NCBI RefSeq assembly: GCF_963855985.1 | Contig: NC_087096.1 | Coordinates: forward strand, 4,402,001-4,466,000 | From: Ostrinia nubilalis | Taxonomy: Eukaryota > Arthropoda > Insecta > Lepidoptera > Crambidae | Reading direction: 5' to 3' | Length of the DNA stretch: 64,000 bases | Shown here: positions 13,001 through 26,675 of the stretch, piece by piece | Layout: each line of letters begins with the position of its first letter | Position numbering within the stretch: position 1 is the stretch's first letter | Position numbers and translations under genes: made by a program | The notes under the pieces: generated by a model | What the model saw: only the letters and a program-made list of their open reading frames with translations | Databases searched by the model: none | What the model was told of the DNA's origin: nothing

Positions 13001-13347
13001 CACATATTTTCGAAAATTAATATCTAAATAAAGATGTTTTGAATAACCAGAAAAAGAAGCATTTCAAGAAATTCTACAAAGTTATGAATATGACTCGGTC
13101 TTCAGAGACTACCTGTACTCAGGCACATAATCTGAAAAATGTTATATTTAACTTTAAACATTCACGGACTTTAAACTTTTTATTAGATCCCTATTTTCAT
13201 AAAATGTTTAATGATAAGATTAAACCCATTTGATTTCATATTTTAAATCGGTTTCTCTAATTACCTACAGACTGCTTTAGATCACTATAAATTTACCATC
13301 GAATAAGAAAAATGATTCGACGATAAGTACCTATACAGTTTCCTTTC
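7036..13347. other. Long stretch with no supported gene
   Basis: Only short open frames with low-complexity or AT-rich translations (for example 9861-10121 and 12539-12799), none with a recognisable domain. GC-rich islands occur at 7180-7275 and 8930-9020. A short tandem duplication lies at 11307-11412. The stretch could be intergenic or part of a large intron. Confidence 0.5.
11306..11412. repeat. Two short tandem duplications
   Basis: A 40-bp unit starting TTAGGAGAACCAATGG occurs twice in a row (from 11306 and from 11346). It is followed by a 17-bp unit containing CTATGGAAACGAT, also repeated (from about 11380). The first copies are almost identical, so the duplication looks recent. It produces the repetitive reading frame here, which is not a gene. 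Confidence 0.8.
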
Positions 13348-13745
13348 TTAACCTTTAACTGGTGACCTGCAGCCAATAGTGCGTATTTGGTGAGGTAACG
13401 TTTAAGAGACGTCAAATAAAAACTAATGTACAAAAAAATTGGCTAACGTAAAATAAATTTGTGGCCAAGCATTTAATAACATATATAGTTATACAAATAA
13501 TATAAAAATATGGTTTAAAAAATCAGCAACTTTTGGTACAAAATCGGTCATTATTTGAGCAAGGTAGTTTTCATTAAAAAAAAAGTTAGAAACCTAAAAT
13601 GGGCATACTAGCCCCCAGAAAGACACTTTGGGACCTTCCTAATCATCATTTTTAGATTGTTTAGATACTAATCAACAAAACTCAGCCGGTAAAGCTATCC
13701 AAGGATAAGAAATTAAAAAAAACTACAATGATCAAACATCACTTA

Positions 13746-13970
13746 CTAGAAATGTTCACGTCCACAGGCATCACAATTTTGCTTGCAGCAATTTAGGCAC
13801 ATAGGTTTATCACAATAAGTGCAAGTGAACCTAGTACATTTTATTACATGGCTAGGACAAATGGCACATGTTCTTTTAACCCCAGGATGGTTTTGGGACG
13901 AGGCAGAAGTCGATCCAGGTGGTAATTCATTAACACCAAGTGAACGCAGCTCGCGGGGTAGGGTAGTCAT
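13746..13970 (-). pseudogene. C-terminal cysteine-rich domain of a piggyBac-like transposase
   Basis: The frame ends in a Cys-rich domain (CAIC, CTYC, CLNC, CDAC pairs within about 40 residues) after a GVKRTC start. That arrangement matches the zinc-binding C-terminal domain that piggyBac transposases use to bind their terminal repeats. The normal stop appears to be kept. The upstream side is cut off by the internal deletion, and an in-frame TAA lies a few codons before the first ATG. It cannot catalyse transposition, but the DNA-binding domain alone could still fold. Confidence 0.8.
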
Positions 13971-14189
13971 TATAAGCCCGGAGTTTTAATTGAGGTATAA
14001 CTAAAGAGTTATCCAATGATAATAAGAAGCTGCCCCTAGTTACCTGGTTAGTATTGTCGCAATCATTGTATAAGACGTAAGAATTTATTCCTGAAAAATA
14101 TCGACTGAGCTAAGCTATAGAATATGACCATACATAGGCCAATATGGATGTTGAATAGTTGAAAAACTTTGTTCCACCTCATCCATCAA

Positions 14190-14385
14190 CCCCTCCTATT
14201 TCGTCAGGACACTGTTATTCAATGGTGGGGGTGTTGGTTTCGTCTCCAGATTGCTCAGATTTGGTAACATGCCGACTTTCTAAAACGAAGTCAGAATCAC
14301 CTACATCGTCGTCAAAATTACTGCACTCGTCGTCGCTCTCTGTTAGAAGCTCCTGTATTATACCTCGCTGACTAAGAACCCTTCT
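14190..14385 (-). pseudogene. N-terminal remnant of a piggyBac-like transposase
   Basis: Read on the minus strand, this encodes an acidic Ser/Asp/Glu-rich stretch (ELLTESDDECSNFDDDVGD and onward to SEQSGDETN) that ends at a TAA. Such acidic tails are typical of the N-terminus of piggyBac transposases. Its order relative to the Cys-rich domain at 13746-13970 fits one transposase with the middle deleted. The exact start codon is unclear. Confidence 0.6.
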
Positions 14386-14747
14386 TCTTTTGGCAGACCT
14401 CGTTTATTTATCGTGAGATATTCTATAAAATATAATAACAATACATTACCACCGCTGTGACGTTCCTCAAACACTATGAAGTTGTGTAAACTAACTGTGA
14501 GGTGACGAACAACAGACGCATAGGTAGAATACACATAAGCACTGACCTGACGTCTGTGAGACGGCGAATGCTCCACACAGGCAACACAGGAGACCCTGAG
14601 CTCGTGCGCCCCCTACTGAGCGCAAGTGTATGGTAAACGCGGAAGGTACCAAAACGCACGGGGAGAAGCGACAAAAAGGCGGAGAGATAATTCAAAAAAC
14701 CGAAACGCGGTGTCTGAGAGACGGGCAGGTCACCAGTTAAAGGTTAA

Positions 14748-17700
14748 GTAAAAGCAAACTTCTCAAGTTACACTACACACCACACGGTGACGTATTAAAA
14801 TCAAATAGCAACAAAGCACTAAGTGCTAATCCCGGGGCGCGCGCGCGGCACACGCCGCCGCGTGGCGGGCCATCACACTCGCATTACGGAGATATTTAGA
14901 TAATAGTCCAAATATCTCCTGGCCTGTTATCGCGTTATCTTCGGAATCGACTCATCCCGGATTATTCCCGCTGGGAACAAAATGGTCCGGGGTTTACGCA
15001 AATTTTTCGACTGTGGTAGTTTTGGTGTGGTTAATCTTAGATTTGTTTATTATTAATGTGTGAAAGCACTATTTTTTGTTGACTAAATTAGATAATATTT
15101 GTCTGACTATTTTACAGCACATTAATGAAAATGAAAAAAGGACAATGTTCGTTCTCCATACATTGTTCGCCGTTAGATCAACAGTGCCGAAATAATACTT
15201 TCTAGGTTCTAAATGACACAAATCTTTATGTAAGAACAATTATTCCTGGCGGACCAATTCTATAAACTTATTGATAGCAATATTGTTATCATAACCTGTT
15301 ACTTACTAGTATTGTATTATATTATTTTATACACATCGATTTGGGAGATGTTCTGTATTGTAGTTGTCGCAGCCAAATTGTATTATAATATTGGACGGGT
15401 TTTGGAAATAGCTCGGCGTTCCACTTTTATGATTTACTTACTTACATTTTGCACGTAAATAAATAACATGAATCCTATGTTTACTTTTCACTCTTGACAT
15501 TTAACACGTGACTTACCAAACTAACTATCTCCATGGTTACCGTCTTAGTCTATGCATGACTAGGGATTGAACAACTTTTAATTGAATATTATTAACAATT
15601 CTCGATAATTATTATCGATTGAAAAATATTCGGTATTTGAATCGAAAGATATATTCAATTTTATCAATATCAAAATATTCAATTTTAATAATAAAATAAA
15701 TGAACCTATGAAATGTTCTAAAAATTGCCTGGAGCGCTCCCCCAATCCTGGGTTTTCCCTTTCCAAGCTGAGAGGATATCATTTTGGTTCTATCGATACA
15801 TTATAAAGGTACTTAATATTTGAAATGTATTACCAATTTATTGTTATAAGCATTTTGAGCGAATAAAACTTTCAATTCTATTAGAACTTTAGACATTTCT
15901 CTCACTTTAAGCGGCATTGGATTTTTCATCGGATTTGAAACTGTAACAGATATATTAAAGATGATCCCATATTGTTGTCATTGTCTATATCAGTGTTATG
16001 ATCACAATTCTTTTTATTTTATTCATGACCTTCGACCAGTTGGACACATTAGATAGCTTCTTGTAGTATCGTGCAATATATTTTTAACTTTTAATTAAAA
16101 TCTAGTCATACTGTAGCAATTTGGACGATTTATTTTATTTACAAGATCGGTATCTTATTGTCTATGATGACCGCAGTTAACATCACTATTACATGGATTC
16201 CTAACAATGAAGTTCGGCATTGCCTTGTGCCGATTTTACATAGATTTTATCGACACAAATTATGGAACTTCATAGGATATGGAGCAGGCCACGCCCTAAA
16301 ATGTCCGGATGTCGTCATAGTATTATGGAATACATATAAAATACTTTTATTATTTCATTTTCTAATCCTCAAGTGTCCGTTACAATCTAATTAATATTTA
16401 AGTATTCAAAAAGTAAGAGATTAATTTTGATACTTTACTGCTGTGCCCAGGAATCTAAGGCGGTTTCTGACAATGTCCTTTTATTGCCACACTAAAAATA
16501 AATTACTTACCTACATGTGAATGGGTACACAGAAATAAATAAAAGAAAAAGTTATAAACAAAAAATTTAAACCTTATGAAGTTACAGTTTCTATAGGTAA
16601 GCAAAAGGTACCAGTCTCAGCATAATGCTGAGTTACAAGCTCAGCGCTGATTTTCAGGCTGGCCCTGAAACTGGTCGGTTGGGTTGGGAGGATAGTCTGT
16701 TTTGAGGCGCATGTTAATTTTCTGTGGCGCATGTTAATTTTCATTTAATGTTGAACTAAAAAAGGTTAGTTAGTTGTCTCTATATTTTTATTGCAATATC
16801 TCACTAAGTACCTTCACCTAAATAAGGTGCCACAATGTTTAACTCGAAGTACTGTCCGGTCGACCGTCCACCGTGCCACTACAAAGTCAGAATAGTGACT
16901 CTTTTAAAGCTTTAAAAAGTGTATGCGTCTTACGAGGTGCTGCAAGGTAGAGTCAGTCACGTGAATGTGTATGTAACCACGATATCACTCATAAAAATAA
17001 ATCGAAAACTAAACATTTCATATAGGAAGTTACGATATTATTTTTCATGGAATATGCACAGTTTGCACAGTTGCCATGAGACATGGTAGCCGTGATAAGC
17101 CAGCGTGGAAAATTTCGTTGTTTTGGAGAGTTCAGGCACATGTAATATTCCACAATGACCTGATACTGAAAATACAATCATATATTTCTTAAGCAGTGGT
17201 TAATCTATTATTGTTTCACTGTATGTTTTCCAAACAAAATAAAATAAAATAAATAATAATAAAATAATTTACTACTTAATTTAATTGAACTTGGAAACAA
17301 AAATAACGATTGCGCAGACCAATAAAAAAGCCAATCATACCACCACTTTAATAAGAAACATTGCTTTCGATCCCTGACACCATCAAATTACAACGGACGA
17401 GGGGAGGACTCACTTAAATATGAATCATTTCATTATAATGCCGTATTCAATCCGTGTAAACCTCACTTCATGTTATTGCAGGGGGAGCGTACAAACATAA
17501 AAATGTATTTACGCGCAGTAAGCCCCGTGGAGACGATAACTGACACTTAATACCATAGAGCGTGACCGCATTACTCTGTGATCTATGGTCCGCGGAATCT
17601 GTGCTACTTTATCTGTGGAGCTGTCAAAAATTGGAGGGAAACGGAACGCGTGTGCAAGGCTGTCCACATGCGCACTGCATTGAACTTTGTGCTTTTGCGC

Positions 17701-20700
17701 TAATGTTTTAAAACTGAAGTTAGTGTTAGTTTGTTTTTAATTTCGGTTCAGGGTAATGTCACGTTTATTCCTTTGGCTTAAGATTGAATGTTGACTGTTA
17801 TTTTTTGGATTGTTAGGGGTGTAAGTTTTTATGGGAACAGCAAATTCGGCACGTGTCAAGCGGAGGAATTACCTCTAATACTTGCATTAATAAAGTGTGA
17901 AATTGCCACCGGCGTTGTTTGTTATAATTCTCTATTAGGCCATTTTGAGCAGCTCTTCCTCGAGGGTTACCATCAGATTGGAGTATGGATTGTTCTTTTA
18001 TGAATTAGTATTGTTGTTTGTTCTATACGATAGAAGGATCCTTATTTATGTCTTTGCATGTAAGTATTATTAAAATATAACTCACGACGGAGTAAAATAG
18101 GTGGGTATGTGAAGTTGAAGATTTATGCAATTGATGCTGGCGCTAATTGTACTGAAACATCATCGAATTGTCAGTGGAAATAATAAGAAAAATAATAAGA
18201 ATTGAAAAATCATAAACAGAACTTAACAAAGGTTTAAGAATTAATGAGGACATAAAACGATCCTAAGTACTAGTAAAACGTCAGTCATCATTTCACGCAA
18301 CGAAGCCTCTCACAATTCGTCGAGCCTACACAATCAATCGGCATTTCAGCATCGAGTTTTTGTCAAAAATTTTAATTACGCCACTAACTCCGTTGGGGCA
18401 TGACTAGGTACCTGTCTCTGGAGGGAAACGTAGTATTAATTCCTCCTTTTTACGGTCACCGTGCTTATTGATTGCTGGCCAGTCAGCCGCGACGGCTGGA
18501 TAAACAAGGGCTTAAAAAATAATAAAAATAAAAATGGCGGACGGCACCGCCCCCTGCCGGGAGATCGGCTACCGTTTCAAAACGTCATTCTCCATCGTTT
18601 GTGGTTGTGGTGGTCGATATCGATATTGCGTATCGATATGTCGATTTTTAACTCTAATTAAGAGTAAATTAAAATTGATTCTAGCCCCAAATTAGAGAGC
18701 ACTAACTACTTAAGCACGTAATGTAAATTAACATAATTAATTATTAATTTACATAATGTGTTGAATCAGTGACAATTTTATTGCTTTCTTAACTCACCCG
18801 CTAATAATTTTGTATTTTGATAAGTATTTTTTAAAGAATCAATAAATTAAGCAATACTTAATCTCATTTATCGATAAACCATTTGATTTCCACGGTAACA
18901 AATCCAGGTACGACCGGTACAGTAAAATCGATCGTCTTTTTTCCGTCAATCGGCATTCAATCCCGGGTTTGGTGATATCGACTTTATTCAATTTCAAGAG
19001 CCATTCTCATTTGTCGTGGTTGTATCATTTCCGTCGGAGGTGTTTTTATCGATTATTTTGTTTTTTATCGACGTTGATAGCGGCCGATTGGTCACGCGCA
19101 TTCCTAACGTTTTCATTCAAAGGTCGATTATAGAATTTCCACGCATTCGATTCGTCAGATACCTACAGATTCAGTTACCGATTGAGTACAATGCAATCGA
19201 TCGGTGCCTGCATACCTGTCATTGTAGTCCAGCTCCAAGAGTACTTATGTAGTAAACTTTCAATACTTACATCGTATCACTTACATAATTTTTAATAGAA
19301 TTTGTAAGAGGCTTTTTGATTTATGCTATTATTAGCCAAATATTTTACAAGTACATAATTTATCTAGTTTTATGTGAAAACTGAAAATAAATGGAACAGG
19401 CTTGAAATAATACTTTTTAATTTAGTCTCCAGTTCTAGACTACAGGGCAGGAATACCGTCATCACGTTGTGTAGGCACCTGGATACTATTTTTGATAAAA
19501 ATGTTTTGTCAGTTCCAAGCAAAAAGAGGAAAATGTTATCTGCACCAGGCCATAAGTTGACAAACGGTAAAAAAAACAAATGCTGTGCGGCTTTTCCATC
19601 AGTTTTCAATCATCAAGGTGCTAATTGGAAGCCAAGCCATATCTTCTGCGACTGAGCTGGGAGATGTTGTTAACATTTTCCAATACCATCAAGGAATGAC
19701 AAAAGTAACCAAATCATCTAAACTTCTAAAGGACCAAATTAAATCAACAATAAACCCAATCAAAATATTGATTAGCGGTCGGAATCCCGAAAAGCTATAA
19801 ATTCCGTTAATAGGAGCGGAATGACATAATGCTGGCAACGACACGCGTAATGGCCATTCGGCACGGCCAAATAAATCCTAAATCAATTGTGGGATTATTT
19901 TAACAGGAATGATATCGTTTTGTTAGTGGTAGAGTGACCAACGTTTGGTATTTAGGATATGTGCACTAAATTCTCATATTACTTAAGATCTAAATTAAGA
20001 AAATGTCTAGTACGGATTTTCCGACAATACCTTTAGAACTAAAAATAGTCTGAAAATTGATTGTGTAATGAGTAAAATCTTGATCATTTTTGAAATCCCA
20101 CAGTATGAAAAAGTCAATGAAGACGTTATTCTCTTCAATCTTGGGAGGTGTGCACAAAACGGGGTGAGATTTCATAGCACACAGTGTATTAGACGAGCGT
20201 AACTACCTACTAATCGTGTACCGTTTTGTCTGCAATATCGTGTTTCGTTTTAGCTTTAGCCAGTGCCCGCTGCAACCAACTATTAGCCATTTATCCTCAC
20301 CCGTGAATCACATGGACACCCCACAATCAAGGACCTTCGCCCCATGCCGCGCGCCGCCTGCGCACCTTAATTAACACCACCATGACGCAGGACTCCCCCG
20401 GGCGATGCCGTAATATGCCCAACCCTGGCTGCAGTGAGAGCTTTGCCACCTTAAACTCAAGCTTACCCCCTCATCTTAAGAGCCAACAATTTGTTCTAGC
20501 CTTGGCCGTTTAAGGTCTAACTACCGTCATGATGGATCCCGCGTTCACATTGACACTATTCATTTAAACACCTGTCCGTATTGGACTCTGATGGGTTTTT
20601 TGAGGTTTTAACAAGGTTTGGAGGAATCTATTAAAAACCACGGGGTGCAGATTAATTGATGTGGCATGGTGTTTCGCTGATGCAGTTGGAGTTGCGGATT

Positions 20701-21786
20701 CAACTCCTATTTGGGGCAAATTGTGTGATGAGTATCAACCTCAACGTTTATTTTCGTTAGCGAAGCCGCAACAGCAAAAGTTCTGCTTAGTTTGGAGATA
20801 GGGTAATTCCTGAAAGGGTTTGCTTTTGAAGGCTTTTGAACAATTTATACATAGTTAGATTTCTTGGTTTTTTGTTTCTGTCTCGACTTACACACTAGTC
20901 TTACACTATAGTGTAGTGTATAGTGTGCGTGTCCCAAGACATTTTTCTTAAGACTCATTTCTCAAGACTGCACTTAAAATGGAATCCCGAAGTGGTATCT
21001 ATTAGAAGAAAAGTATAATCCAAACGTGCAATCTCTAAACTCACCACCTTAAGTAAGTTTATATCATTACTTAAGCGCCAACGATAAAATCATCTTTATC
21101 CAAACACAAATGGGTCATTTATCAAGTCCTTGATTCGATTAAAAGAATGAAGACTTATTACACAAAATACATCATTTAATCATACTAGTCTTTTAAGCCA
21201 AATTAATCGGGCACGCTCGATAGCATCTAATTAAATGTGACCTCTTGGTTTGGCGAAGGAAATGCGGCGACGAGTCGGATTGTTCCACGAACTGATTGAT
21301 GAACTTAGCATGCGTGAGCGCATAATATGTTAGAGTCACAGTGCACGCTATGCTATAAATAAAAGATATGTTACCATTTCACTTTTTTTCATGTTTCAGT
21401 TTCTAGTCCATAATACAGGGTTCATATAAATTCATAATATTTGCTAAAATAATCATCGTAACTAAGATATGGTTACATTAAAAAATATATAGGCATCATC
21501 TCTTGGTTAAGCGTGTGACGGGCCCTACTTTGCGTAAATTTTGATTAAGTTAGATTTATTATATTTACAAGTACGAGGTGAGGACCTTAAGAAGATACAT
21601 GAAAATGATGCAGTTAAGATAGTTATTTATCTGAGTGATACTTATTAAGCTAAGTGCAATTTTAACTCTACTACTGTGTATGCATGTAGCTTCATGTTCA
21701 GTTTGAAATGACTCTCAAATTCAAAGTTCAAGTTCAAGCAAAGATACATACGAGTATAGATTGAAATCTATTCTTGAGATTTCAAT
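14748..21786. other. Long stretch with no supported gene
   Basis: Scattered open frames under 95 codons (the longest at 19374-19655) with no recognisable domain. A CG-rich island with alternating CGCG lies at 14835-14870. A short duplicated word (GGCGCATGTTAATTTTC) occurs at about 16705-16742. Confidence 0.5.
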
Positions 21787-21925
21787 CATCATTATTAGCC
21801 TCTAGAAGTCTATTACTGGACATAGGCCGCAATGAGCAGCTCTGGACAACTATCGACTACCCGCAGCCCTAACTACGTAATGTAGGTCATCAGTCCATTA
21901 GTTTATGTGTGCCACCGCCCTTACG
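21787..21925 (-). repeat. Degraded RTE-type 3' end
   Basis: ATCATCATTATTAGCC followed by a diverged 'TCTATTACTGGACATAGGCC' stretch resembles the antisense 3' end of RTE-like elements seen more clearly at 1445, 31692 and 43914. No target duplication can be made out and the right limit is uncertain. Confidence 0.4.
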
Positions 21926-24900
21926 CTTTACGATTACGGCTCTTGAATTACTATTGGGTATTAATAAGACGTAATAACCTTGTCTGGGTGAACTTAATTA
22001 ATCGTATTTGTTAATTTATTGCACAAGGGAAATTATCTGTTTTGTAATATTTTTATAATCGGCTTGTACGAGTATTTATAGCAATGATTAAGCTTTAGGA
22101 CTAGTAAGGTAACTGATATTGGCGGGCATTAGTATTATTTTGAGGTGATACAAACAAATAGTGATTTATACGGACAGCGTTTGCTACGCTAGCATTGCTT
22201 TTGTCCTTATGTTTTTGTACCTGCAAAACCTTTAACCTAGATATACTCGTAGCTTGAATTGTAACTGAACGCGTTTTCTTTATGTAAGTAGAGTCGGCCC
22301 TAAAATCTTGAAACGCCTAAACCCGATAAAAACCGAACTAAAAACTAAATGAAAGGGTATCAAAAATTATAAGAAAAAAATAAAACATCGGTTGGTCTCT
22401 ACCTATCTAATATTGTAAGGTAGGTAAAATATCAGGCTTTAGCATCCTTGACCACCCAATAAACTAAAACTAGTCGATCAAATATGAACACTAGCAACAG
22501 TATAAATAGATCTGCTCATTAGTGAATGAAACTTATCAATGGATGAATCAATGAAGGGGCAAAACGGTTTGGGTCAATAGAGCGGAAGTACATGATACAA
22601 TTTGTGAGAGCCAAAGGGCATGTACTGAATAGGAGATGGAACATGCATTACAGCTGTTATCTGCTTTATTACAATGTAACAAGGCTCATTTTGATTGATT
22701 GTTTGTTTCAAATTAATTTGTTAAATCACTTTTTGTGTTTGCCGACGCTACTACGATATCTCGATTCGGCAAGTTATTAAAAAACTTATTAATAGTTTCA
22801 GTAACAGATACCTAATTTATGGACAAATAATATTAAATTGTTTAATAGAGCCAAACATTTATACTCATGCTATGGCCACTAGAAAATCGTAAGTATATTG
22901 CAAGACAACACTACAATATTTTAATTCATTTTTGTGTAATTGCAAAGAACTATCTTTTGTCTCAGCCTTCCCACGAATATAGTGAGTGTGTTCTATGAAA
23001 ATTATTGTGGTTTAATTACAAATCCAGCAGCATTCAACGTTATGACATCAACACAAACGCGCGGCTGCGCCTCGTGATCCTTCGAGCCGGATATAAATAC
23101 GTGAGAGTCATATAGATGCAGTCGTCGTTATTAGACTATGTGCTACCACAAGGATTCGAAGCCGCAATGAAGTCCCAATACACGAACCACCAGGCCATAT
23201 TAATCAAAATCAGTTTCCTCATTAATCGTCTTTAAACTAATAAACACTCGACTCAATATTTTCATAAATCTTAAGTAAGTTTATCGATTACTTAAGTCTC
23301 GCTTCCTGGATCGTAAATAAGATGTGGTATAACTCCAGCTGTCATCGGTAACCCATACTCGTTCTGTTTACTTTAATTAATGTTAACATATGCATTAACA
23401 ACTGTTTCGGCATATTTATGCAATGATCATGAAGTTGTTTTCAGCATTTTAAGATTCCGTACTGAAAATACGAAAGCAAATGGGTAAGTTAATTGGTAGA
23501 GCCGTTGGAAGAGAACAAACGAGGATCGATCTCAATGATGTTAATGTTAAAAATGAGATTTCAATACCTGTGCAACTTGATGACGCATCATTTCAGCTTA
23601 ATGACTGAGCGTATATTATTATGAGCTGAGCGACGTAAGCCATCAAAGAACTATAATTTCTTGGAGGTTAGAGACATGTTATAACATCACTGGGTACCTA
23701 ACCTACAAACATCATAAATAAAATGATGTCATTTTGACCTGCACACATGGACGTTTGTAATTATTTTACTTCAATTGATAATCTGCACAAAAAGCACATG
23801 CCCATAAACACATTTCACTTCAATAAATAACGCAGTTAATAAACGAGCATGGATAACCAGAATACCATAATGTCATTGATAAATAATCGAATAAAATACT
23901 TACTACAAGGATTAATAACCGCAAGTTCAATTTAATTTAAGAAAGACATTAAAGCAAAATACAAATTGAGATCGTAACTGTAACCTTCGCTCATCCCGCC
24001 ATGATCGATATTCTATAACGATTTTTATCGCAGAAATAATGGACAGTAGCGAGTAATCATTAATCAATCGGTAATTAACGTGTGCACAAAACACATTCGC
24101 ACTCTCAATTAACCAAGAGATCTATAAAGATAAAATGCAAATTTTCACCTCTACGGCCATGTTTTATATCATGCCTCCCTTTCCCACGTCCACTCATCTG
24201 CATACACCCATCTTGATCACACACAGGTACCTTTGACAGGGCTCCATAGCTCCTCGAGATAATTTTGACGCCTGCGGACATCTCTTTCACACCTACGTAA
24301 TTTCGAGCCCCATTTCTCTTTTTTTAAATAATAAACGTTCAGAAATAAATAAAGTGTGGGTTTCTCTTAATATTTATTCGTTGAGAGCGCAATGGAGTCG
24401 TTATTTTCGGCGGGAATTAATCGAATTGATTACCTTTTTCTTTGTGGGATTGAAAGGGCACTTGTTACGGCAGGGATGTAATTATTTCATTATTTAACAC
24501 TTTGAGCGGGCTTTAATGGAATGTTACAAGTTGTTAGTTTTCTGTTTTTATTCGTAACTAATAAAAACTGTTCTAATTTACTTTTTACCGATGTGGATGC
24601 GTTTTAATTGCGTTTATTATAGTTGAATACTAATATCACATTCAATACTCATCTATAACTTAGAAGTTAACTAGTTTTTTCAAATACTACCTGTCATTCA
24701 AATAATAATTTCATAGGTACATGAAAATTGCTTACATAATGAAGAATGTTCACTAATTTTGTTTTTTAGCTTTCTGTATTCTCTGTTAAAAATAAAAAAT
24801 ACACGTGAAAGAATTATTTCGATACGTTAATTAGTTTCCAAGATATTGAATTTTAAAAGTGCGGGCGGCGGCCGGCCCGCCATTTTATGCGCGTGACGTC

Positions 24901-24940
24901 ATATTACAACGACTGGCTCATATTTGTATGGGTGGAATCT
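21926..24940. other. No gene seen
   Basis: No convincing coding sequence. A TATAAATA word at 23091 lies about 28 bases before GCAGTC and could be a core promoter, but only a 22-codon frame follows it. Confidence 0.4.
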
Positions 24941-24944
24941 TGCA

Positions 24945-25330
24945 AACTGAATTAAGACCCACTTCCAGGCAACCGATTAAGCTGAAATTTCGCAAACACA
25001 TGTGATTTGGATGACCATGCAATATTATGATGACATGGAGCTGATCTGATGATGGAGCTGGAAGGTGGCCATAGGAACTCTATAATAAAACGACTTAAAT
25101 GCATCGAGTTTGGGCTCGTTCGTTTTGTATTGATGAGTATTTTAATTCTATATAGTAATCGGGGTCTAATGATGGAGCTGGAAGGTAATTCGCAATAAAA
25201 CGACACAATCGCATCAAGTTTGGGTTTGGTTCAATTTTAATTTCTGTGATGGGTCTGGGTGTTAATATGTATAATAAGTTTGTATTTACAAAAAAAAAAT
25301 ATTTAAGTATGTTTATATCCGTTTTCTAGT
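24945..25330 (+). repeat. Interspersed repeat of uncertain class with internal duplication
   Basis: Two diverged copies of one unit (ATGATGGAGCTGGAAGG, then AATAAAACGAC, then GCATC[A/G]AGTTTGGG) lie at about 25050-25115 and 25170-25225. The right end carries TATTTAAGTATGTTTATATC (25301-25320) and TTTTCTAGT, nearly the same as at 5211-5245. Sharing that end suggests an interspersed element, probably a non-LTR or Helitron-like family. No ORF of note is present. Confidence 0.5.
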
Positions 25331-25659
25331 GAGCGGACGCTGTGAATGTACGTCACACGGGGTCACGTGACCGTCGGCGGGACTCAATATTTAAGCGAAC
25401 TTTGAATGCCTATAAAATCATAACTACTGGGTATTTTTGAATGAAATAAAAACTAATGTATTTGTAAATGTAAAAGCTTAACTGTAACATAGGTTTCAAG
25501 TGATTTTGCATACCTAGTAACATTCTCAATTATGCACTATCAGAATAACAGAGACTCAAAAAATTGACATCCAATGAATTATTAATAAATGATAAAGTAA
25601 TTTTAACGTATAACCAAAAACAACTGAACCAGTTTTGATTAATTCATGTAGAAACATAC

Positions 25660-25833
25660 ATAACAACAATGTTAACAGCATTATTGTGTTCCGGCAGTTA
25701 GAGGTAAGATAGCCAGTTCCTCTGTGGTTGAGGATTCCGGATGAAGCTCGCTTCCACCTTCGGCCTGATCGTCACTTACCATCAGGTGAGATACAGGCCA
25801 AGAGCTTCCTCGTCGTGGATTAAAAAAAAAAGA
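25660..25833 (+). repeat. 5'-truncated copy of the tRNA-derived SINE
   Basis: It starts within the SINE body (AACAACAATGTTAACAGC), runs through GTTCCGGCAGTTAGAGG and CATCAGGTGAGATACAGGCC, and ends in an A-rich tail (GGATTAAAAAAAAAA). It is about as truncated as the copy at 3385 and slightly more diverged from the full-length copy at 34909. The tRNA-like head and internal promoter are missing. Confidence 0.8.
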
Positions 25834-26547
25834 AATCAAACGCTATCATAGTCTCCTTGGCTTACATAAGTACCCAGAAATGGTTGGCAGTTGGTTTTTG
25901 GTAGAAAGACATTGGCGTATACTTTTTATCGCTAAAATTGACGAAAAATAGGATAAACAAATGTTTTTTCCTTATTTCAGCATCTGTCATTAATATAGAA
26001 TTCGTGGTAAGGTCTGTCCTCTAAGATACAATTCCTGGAAACTACCACTCAGTCTAGATCTAGACCTTTTGTTTATCTAGGCCGCAACTGAATGGACAAG
26101 TGTGTTCAATGGGCGATAACCGTATCGTTGTTATTCAATGATCATTCATAATAATATTAATAATTAACATATCGTTATCGGCGCTGCACAAATCATTACG
26201 ACCGTCTTATGTTTTATTGTCCAATTAAATTTGTCGGGATCGCGGCATGCAAGAAGTAACAAGGATCTGTACACAAAGTAACAAGCTTCATAGATCGAAT
26301 CTATTAATCTATGGGTACTATCGTTAGGTAATTGTAGATTTTTGCAGCCCTAAAACATATAAATTTACCTACCCACAATGTAGGTATGCTGGAAAAGATG
26401 TAGAGCATCTCCATCTTAATATGGCTAAAAATACAATACTTATCAAACATTATAAAAATAAGTTTTGGTTATTTGTTGATTTACATAATTTCAAACAGCA
26501 ACAATCATCTCTTTACTAAACATAAAAATAAACAAAAATAAAGAGAT
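25834..26547. other. No gene seen
   Basis: AT-rich sequence without an open frame or clear repeat. Confidence 0.4.
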
Positions 26548-26550
26548 TAA

Positions 26551-26675
26551 TGCCCGTTTTCACCATCAATCCCTAGTTTTTAAGTGACCCCTATGCCCTA
26601 TGGTAACACATTTAACAGGAATTTTGTTTTCATAGGGGTCACCTAAAAATTTGGAATTGATGGTGAAAACGGGCA
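26551..26675. mobile_element. Harbinger-type MITE (125 bp, TAA duplication)
   Basis: About 45-bp terminal inverted repeats begin TGCCCGTTTTCACCATCAAT and end with its near complement. TAA lies on both sides (26548-26550 and 26676-26678). It has no coding capacity. Its right end is directly adjoined by the 2.4-kb TIR element, whose 4-bp duplication uses the last base of this MITE, so this MITE was there first. Confidence 0.85.

Larger units (their letters stand above)
13352..14743 (-). mobile_element. Internally deleted piggyBac-like DNA transposon
   Basis: Perfect 19-bp terminal inverted repeats (CCTTTAACTGGTGACCTGC at 13352-13370 and its complement at 14725-14743) are flanked on both sides by TTAA (13348-13351 and 14744-14747). 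TTAA duplication and ends beginning CC are the signature of the piggyBac superfamily. At 1392 bp it is roughly half the usual autonomous length. On the minus strand it keeps the acidic N-terminal region of a transposase (14371-14190) and the cysteine-rich C-terminal domain (13970-13746). The DDD catalytic core between them is gone. Confidence 0.9.

Noticed and set aside
19374..19655. A 93-codon plus-strand frame
   Set aside because: No recognisable domain, start context or promoter, and an overlapping minus-strand frame of similar length exists. Chance is more likely.
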